From Hippopus hippopus (lineage: Eukaryota; Mollusca; Bivalvia; Cardiida; Cardiidae): a stretch of DNA of 64,000 nucleotides. Of this stretch, positions 22,801 through 29,966 are shown in pieces. The stretch is taken from positions 67,150,714 through 67,214,713 of the forward strand of contig OX328099.1 in NCBI GenBank assembly GCA_946811185.2, in the 5' to 3' direction. How positions within the stretch are numbered: the first letter of the stretch is position 1; each line of letters begins with the position of its first letter. The notes under the pieces were generated by a model, which had not been told where the DNA came from, ran no database searches, and saw nothing but the letters and a program-made list of their open reading frames with translations. The translations under genes were made by a program, and so were the position numbers.

Positions 22801-24054
22801 ATCTACAGATGAAAAAAAAAAAAAGGTGACCCCAAAATAGTAATTCACCTTTGAAAGTGTAGAAAACATTGCGGGAAAATGAGAAAAATGCTGGTTAACA
22901 GCATTTTCTCCTTTTCCCACAATGTTTTCAAAAGGCTTTCCCCTTCGGGTCGTTTAATCTCTCGATTATGTGGAAAAGGGTAAAAAATAGTCCCATATTA
23001 TCGGTCCCCTGGAGACAGAAAAGCAATATAACGATAGGCAAAGGTAGAGGGATGCAATAGGGCGGAAGGCAAATATGGCTAATGAATACGTCGATCGGTA
23101 CCATAAATAATTTACGTATTTTCATCTATTGTCGACTTTGGTCATCTTGTAGAAGACGCTCTATTGAAAACATTGTGACAGAAGAAATGGATCCTAACGA
23201 GCAATTTCTGCTTTTGCCAATATGTCTTCACATACATGTATACACATAATGCCCAATATGCAGCATATTTGGTTTTCGGGAGTAATGAGTGAAAAGCAGA
23301 CGAAATGTCAATACATTTCACTTACAGGTAACTGACCCAACCCGACCATATGGCCCGACAGAGATGTGCTTTAACTCTTAGTCTGCTAAGCGCGAGTCAA
23401 ATACCTTTAGCACACAGTGTAGATCAACATCAGACTGCACAGATCGTGTAGTCTGATCTTGAATCTACACTGTCCGATAAGAAGTTATCCCCCCCCCCCA
23501 AAAAAAAAACCTTTGAAATGGCAATTTACATGTAAATGACCCAACCCGACCATATGGCCCTTCACAGACACCCTCACGCTACTAAGCGCGACTCAACGAC
23601 CTTTAGCGGACAGTGCAGATTCAAGATCAGACTGCACGTTCTGTGCAGTCTGATCTTGAATCTACACAGTCCGATAAGGAGATATTTTTCCCCAAAAAAG
23701 TACCTTTGAAATACCAAATTGTGGGTTTTTACTATCGACTTAAAAGTTTTACTTCACTTATTTAACAGGTTAAGGGTTTAAGAAAATATTAAAGCTGAGC
23801 ACTGGATCCTAGTTTGCAACTAAGACTCGTATCTGATCCAACGCCATTGCTTAAACATACGCAATATGTTGCATAACAGCCCCGGATCCCACATTGCAGC
23901 TCACGGAAAACAGAAAAGGGAAACGGCGAACATGCAGGTGTCACACAAAGAAGTCATGCAGAAATGGTTTGCATCTACGCATTGAAAATATCAATAAAAT
24001 GGTTACTTACGGTTGAATTTCATCCATCTCGAATATGTTGTCTGTATATGTCAT
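10626..24054 (-). CDS. GADD45-family stress-response protein, spliced
   Basis: Coding segments on the minus strand: 24054-24011, 15254-15147, 14305-14185 and 10832-10626 (480 nt, 159 residues). Every junction has GT/AG borders and the phases agree (2, 2, 0). The protein shows the GADD45 signature: an N-terminal helix (IAKALKSVLVQAF), then GVFDCVDILD, DKVMLCILPEGKS, the helix IQHTLIEAFCRENEVKVLK and, in the last exon, the strand DFSCVLVMNP and a closing INLP-like IELP. Vertebrate GADD45 proteins have 159-165 residues and also four exons with a very short first coding exon. Family knowledge: small acidic nuclear or cytoplasmic proteins induced by DNA damage and stress. They bind MAP3K4 (MTK1), PCNA and CDK1 and assist active DNA demethylation. 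The introns (about 8.8, 0.8 and 3.4 kb) are full of MITEs and SINEs. I see no disabling mutation. Whether it is a GADD45 A, B or G equivalent cannot be told, since invertebrates usually have one ancestral type. Confidence 0.9.
10945..11149 (+). repeat. Family A MITE
   Basis: Lies in GADD45 intron 3. Core at about 10978-11036 with centre GCTGATAACCAGC and a diverged right end TTTGTTAATGATTCAA. About 60 bp of a second, reversed family A flank follow at 11210-11273. Confidence 0.75.
11276..11468. repeat. Foldback element with perfect central palindrome
   Basis: The outer arms CAGAACTCCAGATAGAGGGA (11276) and TCCCTCTTATCTGGAGCTCTG (to 11468) pair imperfectly. The inner 50 bp around 11350-11402 (GGGTACTCATTAGAATCGTC and its complement) are a perfect palindrome centred on CTCGAG-like sequence. 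It abuts a family B copy with only 1 bp between them. Confidence 0.85.
11470..11676 (-). repeat. Family B subfamily with TTAA ends
   Basis: TTAACTCTTTCACTACTGAA at the left and GGTAAGGAAAGAGTTAA at the right form the terminal inverted repeats. The hairpin lies at about 11580-11635 (AGATCAGGCTG..CAGTCTGATCTTAATCTACACTGTCC). 207 bp in all. Confidence 0.8.
11700..11826 (-). repeat. Family A MITE, half copy
   Basis: Core GAAAACGAGAAAATGCTGGT plus complement at about 11714-11765, then only the reversed left flank to GGAAAAGTGTTAA. The other half is missing. Confidence 0.7.
12216..12435 (+). repeat. Family A MITE
   Basis: GGTCCCGAGTTTTAACGACT at the left, a diverged hairpin centred at about 12292 and GTCGTCTGGTCGAGAGTTAA at the right. 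Confidence 0.75.
12461..12645. repeat. Family E MITE with intact termini
   Basis: Perfect 10-bp terminal inverted repeats AGCAGACGAC and GTCGTCTGCT. The central hairpin at about 12561-12620 reads GAAATTGCTCGTTACGAGC followed by its complement. This is the best-preserved copy of the family in the window (185 bp). Confidence 0.8.
12646..13242. other. GADD45 intron 3, unclassified stretch
   Basis: About 600 bp in which I see no repeat family, exon or regulatory site I can support. Confidence 0.4.
13243..13551 (+). repeat. Composite family A element, two hairpins
   Basis: Two family A cores in succession (about 13290-13350 and 13388-13442) share one left flank (ACCAAACAGTCCCGGAGTTT) and one right flank (GTCGTTTGGTTTTAAGAGTT). 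This suggests either insertion of one copy into another or an internal duplication. Confidence 0.75.
13627..13714 (+). repeat. Family C fragment
   Basis: Retains GACATGCAGAAAATTTACCA, a shortened palindrome and GAGTCGATACTCTTTGCAG. Both ends are missing. Confidence 0.6.
13860..14160 (+). repeat. S1 SINE, near-complete copy
   Basis: A box AATAGCTCAGGCGGTAGCGC, B box CTGATTCGATCCCC, full body and the tail ACACCATACAATCGATCAATA followed by poly(A). Its tail ends just 24 bp downstream of exon 3 of the GADD45 gene (minus-strand sense). Confidence 0.85.
14185..14305 (-). CDS. GADD45 exon 3
   Basis: Acceptor ACTTAACAG and donor GTAAAT (minus strand). The 121 nt complete the split serine codon from exon 2 and encode the family core, with DKVMLCILPEG and LIEAFCRENEVKVLK, which aligns with the VVLCLL..LIQAFC block of vertebrate GADD45. 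Confidence 0.92.
14371..14635. repeat. Family C hairpin MITE
   Basis: Full-length copy from GAGCCATGTTCTGTG to CAGCATGGCTC. Palindrome GGTCAGCCTGCGCAG..CTGCGCAGGCTGACC centred near 14440. Confidence 0.85.
14692..15000 (+). repeat. S1 SINE
   Basis: Diverged head with a good B box (GGTTCGAATCCCC) at about 14740. The body and tail run to AAACAATCAAA. A second copy of the tail motif (TATAACTGAAGTAATGTTGAAAA) follows at about 15019. Confidence 0.75.
15059..15126. repeat. (CATA)n microsatellite
   Basis: CATC units grading into CATA tetranucleotides. It lies 20 bp beyond the donor site of GADD45 exon 2, within intron 2. Confidence 0.9.
15147..15254 (-). CDS. GADD45 exon 2
   Basis: The acceptor is a strong pyrimidine run ending TTTTCCAG, the donor GTAAAC. 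108 nt encode 35 whole codons plus split codons at both ends. The content (NIAKALKSVLVQAF, then GVFDCVDILD) matches the first helix and strand of GADD45. Confidence 0.92.
15312..15501 (+). repeat. Family A MITE
   Basis: AATCCCGTGTTGTAACAACCCTG at the left. The hairpin is damaged on its right arm (ATGCAGGTTATCTTTTCTCAG) and the right end is shortened to AAAGTAAAGAGTTAA. Confidence 0.65.
15557..15840. repeat. Family C MITE, diverged
   Basis: The central palindrome is reduced to CAGATCAGCCTGATCAGGCTGATCTG at about 15636-15661. Flanks run from TACTTTGTGAAAAGG to GGCCCTTTTCCAAGAG. Confidence 0.65.
16085..16300 (+). repeat. Family A MITE, highly degenerate
   Basis: ACGACTCTGAGAAAGAAGAATTTTGAAAA, a broken core near 16140-16190 and CATCTGGTAAAATG near the right end. 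An old copy. Confidence 0.5.
16301..16761. other. GADD45 intron 1, unclassified stretch
   Basis: About 460 bp. ORFs on both strands (86 and 104 codons) show no recognisable domain. No repeat family seen. Confidence 0.35.
16762..17053. repeat. Symmetrical family A derivative
   Basis: Both flanks of the core resemble the family's right flank, one reversed (GTGAAATTTGTTTTTGAAAGCG) and one direct (CGTCGTCTGATGCAAACGC). The element therefore looks like an inverted duplication of one half. The core is interrupted by TTTTTGCGGGAAAACAG. Confidence 0.6.
17249..17468 (-). repeat. Family A hairpin MITE
   Basis: TTAACTCGTTACCAAACGAC to AACAGTTTGGTAAAGTG, with an almost perfect hairpin at about 17360-17420. 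Confidence 0.85.
17524..17600. repeat. Family E MITE core
   Basis: GAAAACATTGTGGCAAAAGT..GAAATTGCC and GAGCAATTTTTCCATTTGCC pair imperfectly. GCAGACGAC-like sequence occurs at about 17689 and 17734 but not as a clean terminal pair. Confidence 0.55.
17836..17960 (+). repeat. Family B (TTAA subfamily), partial
   Basis: TAGCTCTTTCACTACCAATT at the left, then the hairpin AGATCAGATTTCAC..GTGCAGTCTGATCTTAC. The right end is lost. Confidence 0.65.
18024..18244. repeat. Two S1 SINE fragments plus (AATC)n tail
   Basis: A reversed S1 tail (CTAACGCCGTTTTTAACATT, 18029-18120) meets a forward S1 tail (AACAGCGTTAAACACCATAC) whose 3' end has expanded into CAGT/AATC tetranucleotides (18168-18244). Confidence 0.7.
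18416..18617 (+). repeat. Family B hairpin MITE
   Basis: GTTAACCGCTAAGC at the left, hairpin at about 18455-18520 (AGATCAAGATCAGACTGCAC and complement) and TTTTAACCGTTAACCC at the right. Confidence 0.75.
18607..19064 (+). repeat. Family A copy split by a younger copy
   Basis: The older copy's left half (18607-18696, ending GAAAATGAGAAGATGTTT) and right half (18923-19064, starting TCAGCTTTTTTTCTCCC) lie either side of the complete element at 18697-18922. The break falls at the centre of the older hairpin. Confidence 0.8.
18697..18922 (+). repeat. Family A MITE, reference full-length copy
   Basis: 226 bp from TTAACTCTTTACCAAAC to GTTTGGTAAAGAGTTAA, so the termini are perfect inverted repeats next to TTAA. 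The hairpin at 18760-18812 is perfect and centred on GCTGGTAACCAGC. TTAA duplication would fit a piggyBac-type transposase acting in trans (inference). Confidence 0.9.
19293..19500 (+). repeat. Family C MITE, 3' truncated
   Basis: GGTAAAAGGGGGCTTAATGC to about GAACACGTCAGCC. The right half is replaced by a C-rich stretch at 19498-19520. Confidence 0.7.
19748..20008 (+). repeat. Family C MITE, full length
   Basis: TGAGCCATGCTGTGGCAAAA to TTTTTACAGAGCATGGCTCA, central palindrome GGTCAGCCTGCGCGGACTGC at about 19923. Confidence 0.88.
20053..20300. repeat. 144-bp tandem duplication
   Basis: The block GTTGAACGGGGTCGGAAAGG..GACCCCTTTCCCTCTCGAA occurs at 20053 and again at 20197, nearly identical over about 100 bp. 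The outer parts (GGGGTCG..CGACCCC) are complementary, so each unit can form a hairpin. ORFs on both strands here are repeat-encoded. Confidence 0.85.
20317..20538 (+). repeat. Family B hairpin MITE
   Basis: TTAACTCATAAGCTCC at the left, hairpin at about 20358-20420 and TTTAGCAGGTTAAAGATTAA at the right. Confidence 0.8.
20568..20650. repeat. Family B-like hairpin only
   Basis: GGCGGACACTGTGGATCACA..AGATCAGAC pairs with CTGATCTTTATCCACGCCGTC. The family flanks are absent. Confidence 0.6.
20775..20880. repeat. Third, diverged copy of the 20053 repeat
   Basis: ATTGAACGGGGGCCGGGGAT..GACCACGTGTTGGACTTGATCGACC matches the tandem units with deletions and about a quarter of positions changed. Confidence 0.7.
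20976..21048. repeat. Family B-like hairpin
   Basis: GCGGAAGGTGTGGATCACAG..TGCACGTTCTGTGCAGTCT and its complement, a near-perfect hairpin of about 70 bp. Confidence 0.65.
21049..21447. other. GADD45 intron 1, no feature seen
   Basis: A 70-codon ORF at 21120-21332 lacks recognisable motifs. A faint family E-like hairpin (GAGAAATC..GATTTCTC) lies at about 21203-21250. Confidence 0.35.
21448..21650 (-). repeat. Family A MITE
   Basis: CTCTGTACCAAAAGGCAAAA to TTGTGAGGTAAAGGGTTAA. The core is diverged (ACATGCTGACTATCAGCATT). Confidence 0.75.
21893..22090. repeat. Foldback family F, copy 1
   Basis: GGTCCGTATTCACAAACTAT and TGGTTGGTGAATACGGATCG form the outer arms. The inner arms TGATTGGCTAAACC and GGTTTAGCCAATCA meet at about 21978. 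Two more copies occur at 29799 and 36150. Confidence 0.8.
22124..22200. repeat. Family B-like hairpin
   Basis: GGACAGTGTAGATCAGAGAT..GCACGTTTTGTGCAGTTTGA and complement. Flanks not conserved. Confidence 0.65.
22437..22760. repeat. Family C MITE with internal duplication
   Basis: After the normal palindrome (about 22490-22520) and right flank, about 110 bp of that flank are repeated (GGCAGGCTGACATAGGTAGA onward). The right terminus is eroded. Confidence 0.7.
22768..22983 (-). repeat. Family A MITE
   Basis: Reversed right flank from CGACAAAACTTTAGAAATGCC, core at about 22868-22925 and end ATTATGTGGAAAAGGGTAA. Confidence 0.75.
23163..23232. repeat. Family E MITE core
   Basis: TGAAAACATTGTGACAGAAG..and GAGCAATTTCTGCTTTTGCC form a weak hairpin. 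AGAAGACGCT precedes it in place of the terminal AGCAGACGAC. Confidence 0.5.
23371..23512 (+). repeat. Family B MITE, 3' truncated
   Basis: TTAACTCTTAGTCTGCTAAG, hairpin at about 23415-23475, ending in an A/C-rich run. Confidence 0.7.
23572..23780 (+). repeat. Family B MITE, full length
   Basis: GCTACTAAGCGCGACTCAAC, a perfect hairpin at about 23606-23672 and the tail TTTAACAGGTTAAGGGTTTA. The sequence just before (TGACCCAACCCGACCATATG) repeats that before the preceding copy, so the pair may be a duplication. Confidence 0.8.
24011..24054 (-). CDS. GADD45 exon 1 (initiator coding exon)
   Basis: The ATG at 24054-24052 opens 14 codons plus two bases (MTYTDNIFEMDEIQ, then CC) before a consensus donor GTAAGT. 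The leftover CC joins the first G of exon 2 as a proline codon. The 44-nt length and phase match short GADD45 first exons known from vertebrates. The rival first exon at 34565 has the same phase but lacks a nearby TATA box. Confidence 0.8.
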
Positions 24055-24192
24055 AATAACTTAAATCCAATCAAATTTAAAAAATATTTTTGCAATTCTT
24101 TGTTTTAGCTGCAGAAACTGTTGTAACACGTTTCTACTGCTCTCAGCGCGTGACCTGACAGCTTACTACGATCAGCTGTTAGCTAGACGCTC

Positions 24193-24240
24193 TTTATATA
24201 AAGAAGGTGGGGCTTATTTGTTACGAGTGTTCTGATTGGT
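24193..24240 (-). promoter_or_regulatory. GADD45 core promoter (CCAAT + TATA)
   Basis: On the minus strand an ACCAATCAGA box (24240-24231) lies about 35 bp upstream of CTTTATATAAAG (24203-24192). Transcription would be expected to start about 30 bp further on, near 24165. That gives a 5' leader of about 110 nt before the ATG at 24054. The layout fits a stress-inducible gene. Confidence 0.7.
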
Positions 24241-24371
24241 TAATGCTTTAACTTTGTTCTCGTCACGAGTTCAATACATTAGACAGTCTTTTTGTCGAGA
24301 TATCGTTCTTTGTATTAAATCTCTCGATACACTTAGTAACCCTTTTGCTTCATCATCATCTTAGGGAAAGG

Positions 24372-24600
24372 TTTAAATCTTTTCCAAACGGCAAACTTTT
24401 AGACTTACCCAAATTCTAAGCATTTGCAGACGACAAATTAAATTTAGCTGAAAGGATTGCAATCCTCCGTGAAAGTGCAGAAAACCCAGTGGGAAAAGGA
24501 GAAAATGCTGGTTACCAGCATTTTCTCCTTTTCCCACAAGGTTGTTAAACCGCTTTTTGTTCAGGGTCGTTAAAACTAGGTTTTGAATGGTAAAGGGTAA
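24372..24600 (-). repeat. Family A MITE
   Basis: Hairpin at about 24487-24540 is nearly perfect. Ends CTTTTCCAAACGGCAAACTT and GAATGGTAAAGGGTAA. It lies about 130 bp upstream of the GADD45 CCAAT box, so it may sit within its regulatory region. Confidence 0.8.
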
Positions 24601-24900
24601 AACTGGACGAAAAACTAAGGATGCTCTTTGCGATAGGCATTGCATTGGTTTTTCGAGGAATTTAAACCTGGACTGGCTATATGCAAACAAGCTTCTTGTT
24701 AACTCTCACAACGGTCAGTCAGAGGCTCTGGGATCGATCCGGTTGGCAGCGAAGGTCGCGTAGATAGTTCTTAGGCTAGGCATTGCAGGTCTCGAGCTCT
24801 CTCGAGATATCTAAAATTTTGTTGTGTGTTAAAGAGTTAAGTTAGATGTTACTCACAAATCTGGTTGAAAACGGAAGAATTGCTCATTTTTGTTTGTTTT

Positions 24901-25148
24901 GGAGTTTAACGCCGTTTTAACAGCTTAGGTCATATCACAGCGGTCAGTGCAACTACGTATGTATTTCCTGGCTTTCTCACACCAGTACTGACACAACTTT
25001 CTATCTAATCTACTGACTACTTATCTCACATGCATCAGAGGTGAGAGGTGAGAATCGCTGGATAGAAAGTTTGCCTCAACCGGGTATAAGACCCACAACT
25101 ACCAGATCACGATTCAGATATGCTAATCGCCGAGCTACCCGGCTGGGC
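24901..25148 (-). repeat. S3 tRNA-derived SINE
   Basis: Reversed: tail TTTAACGCCGTTTTAACAGC at 24906, body CTATGTATTTCCTGGC-like and head near 25090-25145. The B box is degenerate but AATCGCCGAGCTACC (A-box complement) is clear. Confidence 0.75.
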
Positions 25149-25386
25149 TTAGAATTGCTCTTTAAGGGGCTTTTTTTGTCACAACCTTTTCATGCAGGGT
25201 CTGTTACAAGACAATAAAAGCTGCATCCAGGTGGTAACCTAATGATAAGTGATAATCAGGCAATTCTGATCTGATCCTCGGCACTCTTTTACCCAAGTTG
25301 GTAGTTCGAAACATGTGCTGGCGCTTATCACACGAAGCAGGGATCGTGCCCTGCTGGCTTCCCTGATTGTCAGCTGGTAAAAATTA

Positions 25387-25552
25387 GCAGCAGGCGACTT
25401 TGAAAACGCGCTACTATTTCTTATTCCATATGAGTTGCAGTTTGATATGTGAATGCTAGTGAAAACATTGTGACCAAAAAAAAAAAATGTTGCCGTTTCG
25501 GTGCAATTTTTCCCGTTGTTTCAGTATTTTTTTTTTTCATGTCGTATGCTGC
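25387..25552. repeat. Family E MITE
   Basis: GCAGCAGGCGACTT at the left and GTCGTATGCTGC at the right, with a decayed core (AAAACATTGTGACC..GGTGCAATTTTTCCCG). Confidence 0.6.
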
Positions 25553-25596
25553 ACCATCTGAGGTCAGCATGATCAAATTGAAACAAAAGTTTTAAA

Positions 25597-25772
25597 ACTT
25601 AACCTGCAAAAAAAGTTAGATAAAACTTTTGAGCCATTTTTTTTTTTTAGAAAAACATCTCCTTATCGGACAGTGTAGATCCAAGATCAGACTGCACACT
25701 CTGTGCAGTCTGATCGTGATCTACACTGTCCGCAAAAGGTCATTGGGTCGCGTTTAGCGGCCTATGGGTTTA
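25597..25772 (-). repeat. Family B MITE
   Basis: AACTTAACCTGCAAAAAAAG, hairpin GATCCAAGATCAGACTGCAC..at about 25676 and TCGCGTTTAGCGGCCTATGG at the far end. Confidence 0.75.
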
Positions 25773-25854
25773 TAAAAGACTGTGATAAATGACAATGTTA
25801 CCCTCTTTATAGTCAACTTCTGTATTTGGTTTTATATTTTCTTAACGCCTCATC

Positions 25855-26057
25855 ATTAAAAAACAGCTCTGGGGAAACCAATTTTGAAAACATCGTGGAA
25901 CGTGGAGTAAACGCCAGCAGCTAGCGTTTTCTCCTTTTCCCTAAACGCTTTCTGTCCTTTCACAGACAAGTCCCTTCATTGGAGCCATATTCAAATCAGT
26001 TTGCAAATGCTTTAAATTTGGACAAGTCTAAAGTCTTATAGCCCGGTAAATAAGTAA
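25855..26057 (+). repeat. Family A MITE, diverged
   Basis: Core changed to GTAAACGCCAGCAGCTAGCG. The right flank GCAAATGCTTTAAATTTGGA and a shortened end CCCGGTAAATAAG remain. Confidence 0.65.
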
Positions 26058-26108
26058 GGCAACGTATCTATTTGTCATGATGTTTTAAAGACGACAAAAA
26101 GCGAATGC

Positions 26109-26372
26109 ATTTGTGCCATGATGCTCTGTTAAACGGAGGCTTAATTCATCTGCAAAAAGTATCGACCCATTTCAGCCTGCGAAGACCTGCAGGGAACGAA
26201 ACGTTTTGCTTTTGGTAAACTTTCTGCATGTTAAAGGACCATTCTACCTTAGGATTCAGGCGAATGTGAGATAAAATGGGCTCCATGGATCCATGATCAT
26301 AATTATGATGACTTGCTTGGTATCATGTATCACAGACATGCATTAAATTCCCCTTTGCGAGAGCATGACTCA
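26109..26372. repeat. Family C MITE
   Basis: GATGCTCTGTTAAACGGAGG to TTGCGAGAGCATGACTCA. The palindrome is reduced (CAGCCTGCGAAGACCTGCAGG). Confidence 0.7.
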
Positions 26373-26616
26373 TTTATAAAAAATGGAAAATGTTGGATGA
26401 GAAGCCCAGACTCAGTAATAGGAAAAAAACCAGTACAACAACTTTGTATTTTCCCGTTGTTATTTACAGTCTGTCTAACGGCATGACGCCTCTGTCTTGT
26501 TGCCATCTGTTACCAGTAGACTAGCACGTTCCTTCACACAGCTGTAGTTTGTATTCTGTTTCGTTTGCCTTTTGTTTTTTTTTTCCCCTCTATTTACGAT
26601 TGTCAACTAAGTTTTC

Positions 26617-26836
26617 CCTTTACCACATGGTACCGAGTTTTAACGATCCTGGGGAGGAAAAATTTTGAAAACATTGTTGGAAAAAGGAGAAAATGCTGGT
26701 AACCAGCATTTTCTCCTTTTCCAACAATGTTTTCTATCCTTTTAGAGACAAATTTCATTCATTTGAGCCAGTTTTGACTTGTCTGCAAATGCTTTCAATT
26801 TGGACTTGACCAAGATATGCCTTTTTGTAAAGTTAA
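26617..26836 (+). repeat. Family A MITE
   Basis: CTTTACCACATGGTACCGAG, perfect hairpin at about 26675-26730, right end TTTTTGTAAAGTTAA. Confidence 0.8.
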
Positions 26837-26879
26837 CTTTTGTCTTGCCACACGAGACAATATGGATGGTGTTTTTACG

Positions 26880-26940
26880 GTGAGTAAAGACTAAGATCAG
26901 CCTACACTTATGCGCAGTCTGATCATGGTCTCTATCCTCA
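26880..26940. repeat. Family B remnant
   Basis: AAGACTAAGATCAGCCTACA..GCGCAGTCTGATCATGGTCT keeps only the hairpin outline. Confidence 0.45.
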
Positions 26941-27146
26941 TATACTCTTTTATTCTTTCAAACCGTATTGATACCAATAAACTTGACAAAAGTGTTCTCT
27001 TAAGTGTCATCAATATAAGCTTGGCTGTAATGGTTGAAAAAAATCAAAGTTCTGAAAGTACAGTACTAGACAGAGCGAGATGTTAGCGAAGTTTAGGATA
27101 CCAAACCAAATATAGAACGGCTTAGCAGGGACTAGCCCAGAGAATT

Positions 27147-27375
27147 GACTTTTTACAAAAATGACAAAATTTTAGACCTGGTCAAATTCAAAGCTTTTGC
27201 AGACGACAAGTTAAATGTGTTGCAAACGATGCAGTTCTTTTCCAGGTTGAAAGAGTAGAAAACATTGTGGGAAAAGGAGAAAATGCTGGTTACCAGCATT
27301 TTCTCCATTTCTCACAATGTTTCAATAGTCATTTTCAGAAAGTTCTGTAAAACTCGGGGTTGTGTGGGAAAGGGT
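27147..27375 (-). repeat. Family A MITE
   Basis: ACTTTTTACAAAAATGACAA, core at about 27263-27317 and GTGTGGGAAAGGGTAAAAC. Confidence 0.75.
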
Positions 27376-28159
27376 AAAACAAGTATGAAAGCTTAAATGT
27401 CAGGAGCAGTGGACACTAAAGTTAATATTGGATTGCACAGCAAGCAATACGATAAGGAACTACTATGATAGATTACAGTAACTTTTAATGTCAGACTTGA
27501 AAGGAAATCAGATCGGTGGCTTTCGAATTGTTACATTTAAAAAAGGGCAAAATGATAACTGATAACTACAAACATGAAAATAAACGATGCCAGCTGAGTA
27601 AATGACCTATTTCTGTAGAACAGGCATCAAAAATATCCGTTCAACTTCTTTTTCTTCTCGTTTACTTATATATGTAAGTAATACGATGACCGGAATTATT
27701 TTATTCATATTTTCTGTGTAGTTTTAAGTATAAACAGAATCACGGCTTTGGGGGAAAAAGACGATAACGTAATGATATTGATAATAATCTTTCAAACCTC
27801 GTTCATTCGAGCCATCTGGGCAGATTTCTCTTGTGCCGGAAGTTCCCTGGAAATTCTGTCCAGCAGCGTGACGCCATTTAAAGTTTTATACCACCGGTTT
27901 TTCGCTACATTGAAAACAACATGGTTGTGCTTTGGTGTTCGTTTCGAAGAATATCCATAATAATTAATTAATGATAATTAATAATAACGTACAAAGGCCT
28001 CCATGTAAAAGGTTTATTTGTTTTCTGAAGCACCTTGATCGATTTCGTTTAATGCTCTTTTATCGAAAAAGCTCCTTTATATACTTATAGACATCAAAAT
28101 TACAAATTGTCGAACATTTCGCATCATCATCGTCATATAATCAACATCAGGAACACGTG
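27376..28159. other. Intergenic, no gene recognised
   Basis: About 780 bp. A 70-codon ORF at 27748-27960 (plus) shows no family resemblance. An AT-rich run of TAATTAATTAATGATAATTAATAAT lies at 27958-27985. Confidence 0.35.
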
Positions 28160-28320
28160 TAACCCTTAACCTGCCAAATAAGTAAAATGAAACTTTCAAG
28201 CCAGAAGAAAAAAAACCTAAACTTTTCTATTTCAAAGGAATTTTTGGGGGGAAATATACATATCTTCTTGTCGGACAAGATCAGACTGCTAAAAGGTCCT
28301 CGAGTCGCGTAGGCTTAACA
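28160..28320 (-). repeat. Family B MITE with deleted hairpin
   Basis: Both flanks are recognisable (AACCTGCCAAATAAGTAAAA; GAGTCGCGTAGGCTTAAC) but the hairpin is cut to GTCGGACAAGATCAGACTGC, consistent with deletion of one arm. Confidence 0.7.
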
Positions 28321-28571
28321 GTGAAGTAGGAGTGTTCTTTGTTAATGTTTCAAAAGGGAATACTTTTGACTACTACGAACTTAAAAAATTCAAAAGTAGC
28401 AACTTTCTGCAACTTACTGCAGGTCACTTCTTACAACACTTCGACAAAAGAAGAACTTCTCCGACACGAGTAAATTTTCCCATTGTTCCAACGTTTTCAT
28501 TGCATCCAGGCATCAAATACATTGTATGATCTGTATTTTACATCGATGTTTTCGAGCTCGCCTGCTTCAAA

Positions 28572-29352
28572 GTTTGTTTCACACACTCCCGAGTTTTAAC
28601 GACCCTGCCTGAGAAAGAAAGCTTTTGAAACCATTATGGAAAAAGAAGAAAATGCTGGTAACAAGCAATTCTTTTTTCCCACTATGTTTTCTACACGTTT
28701 AATCATATATCGCATTATTTTAGCCACTTTTAATTTGTCGACTGCAAGTGCTTTCATTGCTGACGAGTCTAAAATCTTCTTGTCTAAGAAAGCTTTTGAA
28801 AACATTGTGGGAAAAAGAGAAAATGCCAGTAACCAGCATTTTCTCCTTTTTCCACCCTGTTTTCTACCCTTTTAATAGACATATCTCATAACTTGAGCCA
28901 CGTTTAATTTGTCGACTGCAAGTGTTTCATTGCAGATGAGTCTAAAATTTTCTTGTCTGAGAAGGCTTTTGAAAACATTGTGGGAAAAAGAGAAAATGCT
29001 GGTATCAGCATTTTCTCCTTTTTTCACAATGTTTTTCACCCTTTCACGAACGTATCTCTTTATATGTCTCTCACCTCTGATGTATGTGAGAAAGTAGCGG
29101 CTTGGAAAGAAAACTGTGTCAATACCGGTGTGAGAAAGCTAGGAAACATGCGTAGGTGTACTTACCGCCGCGATATGACCTAAGCTGTTAAAACAGCCAA
29201 ATTCAATCAATCAGTCAGTCAATCAATCAGTCAGTCAGTCAGTCAGTCAGTCAGTTAGTCAATCAATCAATCAATCAATCAACTAAATTAGTCGACTGCA
29301 AGTGTTTTCAATGCTGACGAGTCTAAAATTTTCTTGTCTGGTAACGAATTTA
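28572..29352 (+). repeat. Three family A units in tandem, third split by a SINE
   Basis: Cores at about 28635, 28808 and 28988 share joints in which GAGTCTAAAATTTTCTTGTC runs straight into AAGCTTTTGAAAACATTG. This gives a period of about 170-180 bp with no terminal sequence between units. The third unit is interrupted at about 29063 and resumes at 29287 (GTCGACTGCAAGTGTTTTCA), ending at about 29350. Confidence 0.8.
29063..29286 (+). repeat. S3 SINE fragment with (CAGT/AATC)n tail
   Basis: Starts inside the S3 body (GTCTCTCACCTCTGATGTATGTGAG), contains CGTAGGTGTACTTACCGCCG and ends in tetranucleotide repeats at 29205-29283. It interrupts a family A unit and so is younger than it. Confidence 0.75.
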
Positions 29353-29639
29353 CGGTCTTTCACACAGTTTAGCCTTATCCACAGATCTTCGACTGAAAGA
29401 CAGGTGTCAAAAGCAGATTGACTCATTGTCTTAGAAAGAATTAACAATAGTGTGAATGACCGGATGATCTGTATCTATTGGGTCGAATAAAGATGAAACC
29501 ACTTTACCGATTATACACGGTGGTGAACAACCCTTCTTGGTCTTCAAGGCGTTTTTAATGAATCACTGATTAGATCTATTTTTGTTCTAGTACTATTTTA
29601 TGCGCGTAAGACAAAGTAGGGCGAAAGAGAAACCATTTC

Positions 29640-29798
29640 ACTCAGTACCAGATGACGAAATTTTAGACTTTTCCAAATCGGATGTAGATAACTGCTTGAC
29701 TGTGGCTTATATGATTTTAAATTTGTCTTTGAAAAAGAGGAAGACATTGTGGGAGAAGGATTAAATGCTCGTTACCAGTATTTTCTACTTTTCCCACA
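29640..29798 (-). repeat. Family A MITE, truncated
   Basis: CACTCAGTACCAGATGACGA through the core GTGGGAGAAGGATTAAATGC to TTTCCCACA, then cut off by the foldback element that follows. Confidence 0.7.
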
Positions 29799-29966
29799 TT
29801 CTAGGTCTTATTCTCAGGAATTTTCAAAATTTGGAAGTCGTAACACAACTTGTTACTTCTGATTGAATGAACCATTTGGTTTAGCCAATCAGAAATTGTG
29901 TTTCTTTCTAAATCTAGACCAAGACCATATATGAAACTAATAATGGCTGGTGAATATGGGCCATGG
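29799..29966. repeat. Foldback family F, copy 2
   Basis: TCTGATTGAATGAACCATTT and GGTTTAGCCAATCAGAAATT form the inner arms. AATGGCTGGTGAATATGGGCC is the right end. The left outer arm is missing at the junction with family A. Confidence 0.7.

Noticed and set aside
28572..29183. Overlapping 62-79-codon ORFs with similar sequences (also at 31263, 17049, 13183 and others)
   Set aside because: All are translations of the family A hairpin MITE, recognisable by the repeated ENIVGKGENAG-type peptide.
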